From the NCBI GenBank assembly GCA_008921705.1, contig VFFE01009189.1:88502-152501 (forward strand): a stretch of 64,000 nt of DNA, read 5' to 3'. The number at the start of each line of letters is the position of its first letter. The first letter of the stretch is position 1. This DNA comes from Burhinus oedicnemus. Taxonomy: Eukaryota; Chordata; Aves; Charadriiformes; Burhinidae. The notes below the pieces were generated by a model that made no database searches, was not told the origin of the DNA, and was given only the letters and a program-made list of their open reading frames with translations. The position numbers and the translations under genes are program-made. Positions 1 through 9,180 of this stretch are shown here, piece after piece.

Positions 1-143
1 GCAATGTCCTGTTTTGCTCACTAACAAACTTGCTGATGTAATGCAGGTGCTGTTGTCCAAATTCCGAGATCTGCAACTGGCCATCACATTGGCACCTGTG
101 CAAAGGTGGGTGCAGATGATGGGGGGAAATGAACTTATGCTGG

Positions 144-366
144 GTTACCACCACAACGAGATAAAATGTCCTTGGGACTCTGGATATTCTGATAGGAAGA
201 AGTGAACTACCCCAGGTTACCATAACAGGGTAAAACGTGCTTGGGATTCTACAGACTTGGATGGAAAGAAGCAAATTATCGCAGGTTACCACGACAACGA
301 GATAAGATGTGCTTGGGACTCCACATACTTGGATGGGGGAGAAAAACTATCCTGGGTTACCATAAC
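144..366 (+). repeat. Tandem repeat, about 70-base unit, three and a fraction copies
   Basis: Units begin with GGTTACCA or GTTACCA at about 144, 216, 285 and 356, giving spacings of 72, 69 and 71. Each carries a diverged copy of ACAACGAGATAAAATGTGC, then CTTGGGACTC and a run like ACTTGGATGG with AAGAA. Divergence and small indels between copies suggest an old minisatellite. The window starts just before it, so its leftward extent is unknown. Confidence 0.8.
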
Positions 367-599
367 TAAGTCTTCTTGCGCCCTACACCACACTTGTCTC
401 TAGTTCTTCCTTCAGAACCCTGTTCAAAATGTCTTATATTGTATTTGCAAATACCATAGGCCAGATTTTGTTACACTCACTTAGCCAGTGTAACACCTGT
501 CTTAGGTACACTCTCACCTTCTGTGGTGGTGCAACTACCCCCTGCCACTCTCATGCCTCTCGATACTTGGTGTGATTCCCTCCCCATCTGGGCCACATA

Positions 600-1630
600 A
601 TAATGCCATGACCAGAACAATACAAAATGGTCTAACATTAAAGGAAGAAATGGTGGAGAGCAATGGACTAGAACACTACAGCAACCTCTTAGTGTACCTG
701 GTTCTCATGGCGCATACCATTTGAAAATAATAACTATAATCAATCACTCCTGAGAACATATGGATCGTGGCCACAGAGGGGGCAGGTACCAGGACCACAA
801 GTCCTAACAAGTTCTGGGCTTGGGTAACCAATGGAAAGTACTGGACTATTCCATTGTCCAAGCTGGGCTGGAGTGGAAAAGTACCTGACGAAAGCCAATT
901 ATCTCGGATCCTATAAGTAGCGATTCTAGTGAAGACCCTTTGAGCTCTTCTGGATCGCAGCGGGCTCTGGCCAGTACCTCCCCTGAGTCAGGACGCTGTC
1001 TCAGGCAAACTTCATGAGGACTAAAGGCCAGGCTGAGACAATCCTTCTCGAGCCTCAACTACCGCCCATTGAAGAATGCCGATGCATTGTGAGTATTTAC
1101 GCTAGTTCGGAAGGGAAATTTTAACTACAGGCTAGCCTCTCTTTCCATCCAGCTCTCCATTTATATGTTTTGTATGCATTAGCTTTATGGATGTGGATGT
1201 TCTTCCATTTTCCGTGCACGTGTAGGAGTTAAAAGGGGTGCCCGCCGACTCAATGAAGTCGTGCGATATTAAGAGATCTTCAATCTCAGCGGTTATAAAC
1301 TGTGGTGTGTGCATGCTTGTGTAAGTGTGTGTGTGTGTGCGCATGCTCATATCCTTTGTTTGTATGTATATATATTAATCTGAGATCTGTGTTTTGCTCT
1401 CTATGTATACGTATTGGTTTGGGATACCTTATAGTAAGTTAGTGTGAATCTTGTCATCTTCAAATCTGTAATCAAGTCGCCGTTCATTTATTTAGCTAAA
1501 TCATTTGTAAACCTTTAACTCAGTTAATGCTAGCGCTGCTAGAAATCAATCCCTTGATCTGCCTCAAATCACAAATAAACTGAATTGCTGCTAAATCATG
1601 ACTGTGTCTGATACTTCCATCCCGCGACAC
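600..1630 (+). mobile_element. Possible avian endogenous retrovirus LTR region
   Basis: The evidence is weak. A TATA-like TATAAG lies at 912-917. A TG/TGTG-rich stretch lies near 1325-1345. An AATAAA at 1574-1579 is followed about 50 bases later by a CGACA-type end, as LTR 3' ends in birds often show. No partner LTR, primer-binding site or retroviral gene is recognised, and the left boundary is a guess. It could instead be unrelated unique sequence. Confidence 0.3.
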
Positions 1631-2889
1631 CTTCCTCTTAGAAAAACGGTCTTGTTGCCATTATTAGTACAGCTTGGTCAATGGGAGTTACTCAAAGTTC
1701 CAGCTTGATGTGCTTTGGGGAAGATTAAATGTCAGTGACTAAAACAGTGGTTAATACACTGTTCTCCAGCTTCTAGCCTTTGTAGCACTGTTTCAACAGG
1801 GACAATGATGGGAGATTTTTAAGGCAGTTTACTAATGCAGGCTCTGTAGTTGGATTCTGATTTTTTGTAGCCTCCTGCAGGCTACAAAAATTGATTAGTC
1901 TCCAGCTGGTATTGATCTGCAAACTGTTCTAGTGTTATAAAACAAAATAACAGCAAAACAATTCGATTTCTCTGCTGACATCCAGTGAACCATTTGGTTT
2001 TATGCCAAATGTCTAAATCCCTTCCTACAGCAGAGCTTGACCGTCTCAGGCCATTTGTGGCTCTGTAGACCCTCAGAGATATTCCTTCTAGAACTGGTTC
2101 ATTGACTTTCAAATGCCTATTTTGAGGCTAGTCACCTCTAACTACAGAGATGACTGGAACCTCATGGGTTGCCAGTCATTCCTTAGCCTCACTCTTGTTC
2201 TTGACTGTGTAAAAGAGTTTCCCACTCTTACCCAGACTGTATTAGAAAATTAAGTACTAGTGTTTCAAGCAGTCTGTTTGATGCAAATCTGCTTTCTTTT
2301 AGTGTGTTGAACTAGAAACCTGTGCTGCTACATATGTCTCTTTATCCTTAGGGCAATGCTGCAAAGAAAAAGCAGAAGACCAAGCATAGTTGTTAGACAA
2401 TGATTACTGCAAAAGCAGCGAGGCACAGACTTTGGGGCACACACTGCAGCCCTATGCTCTTAGAGACCACAGCCACTGCAGAAAGAGCAAGTGTATTGTT
2501 GGCAAGTGGTTATGGGGCCCTGATATGCAAGCTACTTTTCTGAACCTAGTGGGTTAGTAAATATATCTCCCACTACAGTAGAAGATGACCCCCTGGAAGG
2601 GATTTCACAGTTACTGCTGCACCGTGAAGAGAAGAGGCTGTTGAGCACAGCAAGGACGTATCCCAGAGGTTCCACTGGCTGTACTCCCAAGCACTGAGGA
2701 GGCATTGAACACCCAGATTTACCACACCCTCAAAGTAGCAGGCGTGGTGGAGGAGGTGACAGACCACCCCATGGCGTCTGTGGCCCATATTCAGCAGTGG
2801 GAATGGCTGATCCTGAGATTCAAGGCTAGACAATATGTAGAAAAATACAGCTTAATTAATTTAGATCAGGTGTCACTACATGAAGCTTA
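1631..2889. other. Intergenic stretch left of the Maverick remnant
   Basis: No gene is recognised. It contains a perfect 11-base-stem inverted repeat at 1862-1890. The part from about 2400 is richer in GC and could belong to the 5' part of the Maverick element or its terminal repeat, but I see no motif that proves it. Confidence 0.5.
1862..1890. repeat. Perfect hairpin, 11-base arms, 7-base loop
   Basis: TTTTTGTAGCC at 1862-1872 is the exact reverse complement of GGCTACAAAAA at 1880-1890, with TCCTGCA between. It is followed by no coding region, so a terminator or regulatory role is unproven. It may be part of an inverted-repeat mobile element end. Confidence 0.6.
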
Positions 2890-5320
2890 TGAAATGTTTG
2901 GGTGTAGAGCAGATTTTTGATCATTTACACTGTCTGTTTGAAACTGGTGATTATGCTCAGCTCTGTCTTGAAACTGCCAGCATGAATAACTCTTTGTAAT
3001 CTCGCACTATTAATTTATGCTATATGAAGGCTGTGAAATTTTTAGACTGGGTCAGTAATATTTTGCAAAGTAAAAAGGAGCTGTGTTTTGATCAGTCTTT
3101 CTGCCTAGCTACCATTATTGTAAAAGCCATTAAGAATGGGGTATGCAGAATCCTACAGACTATCTTCCATTCCAAAACTATTGACAAAAAGTGATGTTAT
3201 TTAATTCATCTAAATAACAGTCACAATAATCTCTGTTTTGCTGGGAGTCTCACTCAGAGCTTACAGCTGTGAGGGATCTAACAGATGCAGAATTGTTACG
3301 CAGAGCAAAAGAGCTACATGACAAACTGGGCTGATCTGTGCACAGGAAGGTCACGCTGAGTGACATCTCCTTATCTGAGAATCTGAAACGTGTAAATAAC
3401 TCTCCTGCCCAAATGAAAAAAGTGTTGGGGGCCTTCTGAGCCAAATCATGGTCTTTGATATTGCAAGATCTGTTTCCTCCTTCTACGTGATTAACATTAC
3501 TACGGTGTTAAGGGTGTCAAGAAGGTATTTGAGGTAAGAAACTTCTGCGAGCTTTTGTCATACATTGTATAACCATGGCCATAGCTGTAAATATTATTGC
3601 TGGCTCTGCTTGTCTCATGACTGTGCAGTTAACCTGGGGACAGATAAGGTGCCCCAGCTGGAGACTGCTGTGCAGGTCTGGGAAGTGTTTGCAGAGGCAC
3701 AAGGCCCTGGCTGTCAAAAAAACAAATTGATTGTCTGGCTAAGATTTTCTGTGGAAAGTGTAAAGCCTACACAGAAAAACATCACAAATATAAAGTCTGG
3801 AAGTGCGGGCTCTGCTGTGAACAATCTGTAACATAAGCCAGTCACGGGTATTTGATGCCTGTGATCAAAAATCCAGAGACATGGAACATATGCAGGAAAC
3901 TAGGACACATAACCCAAACTACATTTTTGCCATGGAGTTAGCACCAAATGACCCTTGGGATGAAGAAGAAAGGGCAGAAATGAAAACTGAATGAGAATGA
4001 GAGGACATATCTTGTAGACTTTATTCAGTTGTTTATGGGCACAAAGTTTCAGGCCTATAGTTTCCTAGCACATAATGCCAAAGGCTGGGATGGCTACTTT
4101 GTTGTTAGTTGGCTTCTGAGGGTCGGAGTGGGTGTGCAGTTTATCACCCAAGACAGTGAACTCATGTGCGTGTAAGTGCCCAGCCGGAGCAAACATTTTG
4201 TTTCATTGACTCTTCAAATTTTCTGCCCAAAAAATCAAGCAGCCCTCCCAAGCTTTGGGTATTGAGGACTGTGAAGGTTATTTCCCCCATTTTTTCAGCA
4301 CTGCTGAAAACGAAATTTATGTGGGGCCTCTTCCACCACTGGAATATTATGGGGGGGACAGCATGATGCCACATGAAGAGAAAAAGTAGTTCTTGGCATG
4401 GTGCACAGCTAGTCAGGAGAAGATTTTTGACTTGCAAATACAGCTGAGTTACTATTGCCAGCAAGGTGTAAAAACTTTTGAAATCAAACAGGAATGAGAT
4501 TATGGTGATAACCTGTCATGCATTCTATGAGACAGAAGACAGTTAAAAGGTGAAGGTGAAGATCCCTTACAGTGCACTGGCCTCTACTTGCATGACCACA
4601 TACTGGTTTATGTTCCTTAAACCTAAGATGGTAGCAGTCCTCCTCCAGATGGCTATCATTCAAGGAAAAAGAGAAATAGAACTCCCTTGGATGGCATGTG
4701 TACGTGGCTGGAAAGGAAAATACTCAAATCTGTCAACCATTATTAGGTGGTGAATATCAAATAAGATCTTGCTTCTTGGATGTCTATGCAGTTACTGATG
4801 GGGTATCAACAGCTTTTGAATTTAATGGGTGTTTTTTCCTTAGCTGTATCAAATGCTACCATGAAAATGACCAGAACCCTCTGGCTAGGGACCGCCTTTG
4901 GATATTTGTATTACACAACACAACAAAAGAGGGACCTAGAGAGACGTATTTCACATCAGATCTATATGGCAGCATGAGTGGGGCACTACGACAAAATCAA
5001 ATGGGAAATGTGCACAGTTCTCAGCCAGGACCAAACTGCCCACACCGCTGGTCCCCAGAGATGTGCTTGTGGGTGGCAGGACAAATACGATTTGTCTACG
5101 TTACAAAGGGCTCCCAAGGAAAAGATAAATTTCTATGATTTTGCTAGCCTCTCTCCCTTCGTGAACAAACCAAAACAATAGCCTTTTGGACTCCCCAGAG
5201 TTATTTTTGAGAATTTTGACACCCTGACAACCTGTTTTGTGATGGTCAAAGTAAAGGTATACGTGCCTCATGAGCTGTTTTTTCCCTGTGCTTCCTGTGC
5301 GGATAGAAGTGGGAAAGCCC
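2890..5320 (+). pseudogene. Maverick/Polinton type B DNA polymerase remnant
   Basis: In the family this enzyme replicates the linear element by protein priming. The reading is split over all three plus frames by indels and stops. The order of motifs is as expected. A Cys-rich patch (RCPSWRLLC near 3650-3675) precedes a DxE (DME) near 3878-3886 that may be Exo I. An Exo II-like FLAHNAKGWDGYF lies at 4062-4100. An insertion-type motif, FEFNGCFFLSCIKCY, lies at 4815-4859. A degraded motif A, YDFASLSPFVN, lies near 5130-5165, where family members carry SLYP. Polymerase motifs B and C (the DTD-type catalytic site) are not seen, so the C-terminal half is deleted. The assignment of the first block (2890-3170) is only inferred from its collinearity. 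Confidence 0.72.
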
Positions 5321-5539
5321 CTTGAGACTCCTGAGGCCTCTGACGCTGTAGTACAGGGGGTGTTGGATTATGGGCATACACAGTATCAGAAGAATGCAGA
5401 AGTACACTAGGGCAACACAAGCATATTTCTTCCCATGATAATCAGGGAAGTTGTGCTATTCATAACCGTGCTTACTGGTCCTGGAGAAACATAGGCCCTA
5501 GGGAGCCAGTTGCTTACGTAAACACCTAGAAATGTTTCT

Positions 5540-6400
5540 TTGGTGTACGGGTCTGCTGAAAAAAAACACAAGGAAGCTGTTCAGTGTCCATCCTCACAAG
5601 CAGTCAAAGAGCACATGTCTCCACTGGTTTATTTCTATCGTGTCATCAAATATCCTGTACACAACTATACAAACAGTGGTGACCAAGGCCCCTGCAAAGT
5701 GTACTTCTGGTTTCTCTCTGGTCTCTCAGGTTTCCTGTTTTAATCCAGGAACAGTGATCAGCATATTCTTTGTCTGGAGACAGGTCAAAGCCAAACGGTA
5801 TAGTCACTGACAAACTCTTCCCTGTCAGCCAGCAGAGAATGGCCTTTCATATGGCTGCCAATCATCTGAATGAACTCTGTGTACTCTCTCACACAGCAGA
5901 CATTCTCAAACTCGGGGTGCAGTGCTGGCATTGGGTTTCACCAGCATTTGTTCACCACCCACATACAGGGCCACAGAATTTATATCATAATGCTTGAAGT
6001 TGACAGGTTCCTTAGCATAATAGCTGCTAAAAGCATCGTTATCTGTGAACCCAATAACAAGAAGTTTGTGCAGCTGTTCTAGAAACAAATTTTCCAGGTT
6101 GCTGATATGACTGCTGGTTGGCATGCTGGACACCTTCATGCCCATCTGGTGCACTGGCTATTTTGCATTAGACTTAAATAATGCCCCAGCGTGCACCAAA
6201 TGCACTCCAGGCACCACCTGCACTTTCTTCACAAACAGCAAGGCATATGTAATGATCAGTTCCTGCTGCTGGGGAGCTGACCAAACAAAAGCTGTCTTTG
6301 ATGCACATCAGCTCAATTTCTACATTCACACCACAAAACAAAAGCATTCCTTGAAAGAACACGGAGCAGTCCAAATAGTTCAGTCCTAGAACAAATGTAA
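5540..6400 (-). pseudogene. Maverick major capsid-like protein remnant
   Basis: This minus-strand remnant resembles the double-jelly-roll major capsid of Mavericks (the group that databases label F54H12.2-like). Recognisable pieces are VFFQGMLLFCGVNVEIEL with IKDSFCL (about 6295-6365) and, after a frame change, GFTDNDAF with FKHYDINSVALYV (about 5960-6060). The pieces occur in the order expected for this protein on the minus strand. Stops and frameshifts break it, and the N-terminus upstream of about 6380 is not recognisable. It directly follows the minor-capsid-like segment and ends about 200 bases from the end of the polymerase remnant. Confidence 0.62.
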
Positions 6401-6427
6401 GGAATTAATCTGCTTTAAGCTTTGTTT

Positions 6428-6745
6428 TCACTGTGATGGGGTCCCTGACCAGGTCCACTGCTGGAGAGTTGATGGGTGAAGTTCTCTTGTGGGGGGGTTA
6501 GTATGATGGTTCACATGTTCCACTAACATGGAGAGGGACAGATAATAGCCTTTCTGCAAAGTATACTGCCATATCTTACCCTGTAGTGGTATTTCAAAGG
6601 TAGCATCTTTGCTGGTGTTATCCCAGCTGTGCAGGTACTGTATTTCAACCAGCCCCATCTCACACTTGTCTAAGGACTCAAGGCACGTCACCAGCTCTAC
6701 AGTGAAGTTCCTGCTGGTGGAAAGATGCTGGTGCTGGCATTGCTG
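6428..6745 (-). pseudogene. Maverick minor-capsid/penton-like segment, fused in frame to integrase
   Basis: Residues about 203-307 of the open frame 7351-6428 carry FTVEL, EMGLVEIQYLHSW and, further on, LQKGYYLSLSMLVEHVN. These fit a Maverick structural protein with a pattern of EVxLxEIxYPxSW followed by GYY, which I take as the minor capsid (penton-like, single jelly roll). That identity rests on remembered family patterns only. The segment has lost its own start and its C-terminal part, stopping after about 100 residues. It lies in the same frame as the integrase tail, probably through loss of the separating stop. Confidence 0.5.
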
Positions 6746-6944
6746 GGCAGCATGATGTTCTACGATCCCCCTTCTATCTCCCTTCCTTTTTCCCCTGCTC
6801 CGCTGCCAGTCACTAGATGTTCTGGATATGGGAGGCTCCTGTCCAACTGTTAAATTTCTGGGAGCAGCCCCGCCACTTCTCCAGCAGCTGTTTTCTTTCT
6901 TTCTTTCCCTTCTGCACGATGTTCTTTGCAATTCTGTCCTCATC

Positions 6945-7836
6945 AGGATTAATTTTTGAAGTTCTTCAGGGTAAAATGTCCCCTCAATTGCTTTGTGATC
7001 ATAACCTGTCAAGTAGTACACTGGTAGCTGTCCCCTTCTCACAATTTCAGCTACTATGAAAATTTCATCTCTGAACATCTGCTTATAATCTTTCTTAAAT
7101 CTCCCTTTTGTTCTGGACTCCCTGATGTGGTCTTCCTTTTTGAGCAGAGGTGCAGATTCTTTAATTTTAAACACAACCCCATATATGGTTTTCCAAATCT
7201 TTGCAGAGTTTAAAGTGTTTGTGTCCACAGGCCTGGCTCTGATAGCTTGGTCGAAGCTATGGTTATAGCTCTTTATAAACTTTGACAGCATATCAATGTA
7301 GCAAGAATTGTTGCATGTTGTAAAATATCTCCACACCTTGGTTTTGAGCATCCTGTTAAAATGCCGTATGACATAGGCTTTTACTTCATTATTAGTAACA
7401 AAATGGTGAACTTTATTTGCTTAAACAGCTTGTTTAAAAATTCTTTTTCCTGGTCCATCTGTACTTTCTTAGGCTTGCACTGTCTTCTAAAATTGTTTTA
7501 AAAGCCCCTTTTGGATCAATGGCCGAGGCAAGCTTGGCTAGTACGTCTATCACTGATAAGATGTACTAAACACCATCATTATGATGTAAAACTGTTGCAT
7601 ATCCACCAAGTCTGCTTGCCATGGTGCATCCACCTCTGCCACAACTTTCTTTTAAAGTGCTTTGTTGCTACCTTGTCTAAGCTATAAGCATCCTGGTTTG
7701 CAAGCCAGATTGCCACTTGGCTTCTGTTGAGATCAGCAATTTGCCTTTTCGCAGCTTCAAAAAGGAGATTTATACCCCCAAAGCTTTCCACTTCCCCAAG
7801 AGGACAGTAGATCTCTGCTAACAGAAGCTGTGGCAT
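6945..7836 (-). pseudogene. Maverick retrovirus-like integrase remnant
   Basis: This is a DDE-type integrase that in the family inserts the element into the chromosome. The N-terminal part lies at 7836-7640 (LANQDAYSL, VATKHFKRK). After a frame change comes the core with WQADLVDMQQF (first catalytic Asp, about 7600-7625) and YILSVIDVLAKLA (second Asp, about 7530-7566). A stop or shift separates it from the C-terminal half, which is open from the ATG at 7351: LKTKVWRYF, FIKSYNHSFDQAIRARP, FRDEIFIVAEI, PVYYLTGYDH and IEGTFYPEELQKL. This last part is the SH3/chromodomain-like tail typical of Maverick integrases. The third catalytic residue was not located. Confidence 0.75.
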
Positions 7837-8565
7837 AGAGGTCTACTCACATGCTGTTACACACTCTTATGAAAGGAAACACTGGACAATCAATTTAACT
7901 CAAGTGCAGAGAAACTTTGCTAACGGTATGAGAGGAGTTGGCTTGCAGTTGGACTTGTCCAGGCTTTTTCCTTTTTCTCCTTGAATGCCGCTGTCACTTC
8001 TGTGCCCATGCTCCTTTCCTTGGCTGCTGCAGGCACAGACAAGAAGGCAGACCAGTCACGGCATGCTCGCAAGCCCACTTACTCAGTCAGACAGAGCTTT
8101 CTGAAACTTTTTGTAAGGTCATCAACCTAAGGGTAAAGCAACATATATAGAAGCATCCTGCACCCCACAGTGGTCTTACAGGTTATCTAGAAGAACCCCC
8201 ATAACCATGGGCAAAGGGAGTCCCCCCTCCACCCGCCCTCTCTGTGTGATACCTCCAAATCCAGTTTGTGGTTCACAAGCCTGTCGGCCGGTTCTTGTCA
8301 CTCACATGGCTGTTTTGGGGATTCTCTCAAGGTCTTTTCCTTCTTGGTTCAGCTCACAGGATCGGTCTCTGCACGTGACAGGATTTGCACCGGAGGCCAC
8401 TTGGTGGCCTCCATAGCCCTCAGGCATGTTCTAACTTGTCTGTGTCCCACCACCCTTTTGGCGTCCCTCTGCCCTTTTCAAGTCCCCCCAGCCTTGTTCT
8501 GCAGCCTGGTAAAGCGCAGGACCCTGACAAAGCCTATTAATTCCATTAGCTCTTATTAAAGGATG

Positions 8566-8780
8566 TTTTACCCATTTTATATCTTTTCTCTTAAGCCTAT
8601 ATTTCTGTATCTTGATAAATGTGTGTATATTATCTATTATATCCTGTAGGGTAGTAGTAGTACCTATATCATGTAGTACTGTGTATAGTGTATCTATAAA
8701 TAAATAAATAAAATACATATTTATAAACATTTATACACTCCTATTTAGAATTCTATATATGTATATATTGTATATATCGT
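8566..8780. repeat. AT-rich low-complexity stretch
   Basis: It is made of TATA and AAATAAATAAATAAA runs (about 8695-8711) and TATATGTATATATTGTATATA near 8753-8776. It has no coding content. Confidence 0.7.
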
Positions 8781-9180
8781 GGTGGATTAGGCTTGGCCAG
8801 CTGCCAGTGGCCCACCCAGTCACTCTCTCACACCTCCTCAACAGGACAGGGGGAAAAAAATAAGATGGGTTGAGATAAGGACAGGGAGATCACTGACCAA
8901 TTATTGTCACAAGCAAAAGAGACTTGCCTTAGGGAAAATTAATTTAATTTATTGCAAACTAAGAATAGAGTTGAATGGTGAGAAACAAAATCTAAACAAC
9001 CTTCCCACTCAATCCCCCCTTCTTCCCAGGTTCAACTTAACTCCTTCATTGCTGGCTCCTCTCCTCCATCCCACCCTGAGGAGCACATGGGAATGGGGAA
9101 TGGGGAGTAGGGTCAGTCCATACAGCTCCTCTCTGCTGCTTCTTCCTCCTCACATATTTTTCTGCATGGTGATGACGATG
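8781..9180 (+). mobile_element. Avian LTR-retrotransposon-derived repeat fragment
   Basis: The text contains CTTGGCCAGCTGCC, a GTCACTCTCTCACACCTCCT stretch, CAACAGGACAGGGG, GGGTTGAGATAAGGACAG and TAATTTAATTTATTGC. I recognise this succession as part of a high-copy repeat of avian endogenous retroviral LTR type. The strand and exact subfamily are uncertain, and the end points are approximate. Confidence 0.5.

Larger units (their letters stand above)
2890..7840. mobile_element. Decayed Maverick/Polinton (adintovirus-like) DNA element
   Basis: This is a roughly 5 kb remnant of a large virus-derived, self-synthesising DNA transposon. The plus strand carries a broken type B, protein-primed DNA polymerase (about 2890-5320). 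The minus strand carries, in transcript order, a retrovirus-like integrase (7836 to about 6945), a minor-capsid-like segment (about 6740-6428) and a major-capsid-like segment (about 6400-5540). PolB together with a retroviral-type integrase and capsid genes defines the Maverick/Polinton group and its adintovirus relatives. The halves converge tail to tail. PolB's C-terminal half, the packaging ATPase and the protease are not recognised, and terminal inverted repeats were not found. Full elements are usually 15-20 kb, so this copy has large deletions. Stops and frameshifts throughout show it is not functional. Confidence 0.8.

Noticed and set aside
7938..8150. 70-codon Cys-rich frame next to the integrase, considered as another Maverick gene
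   Set aside because: No motif matches a Maverick protein that I can name, and the frame lies opposite to the integrase without conserved spacing.
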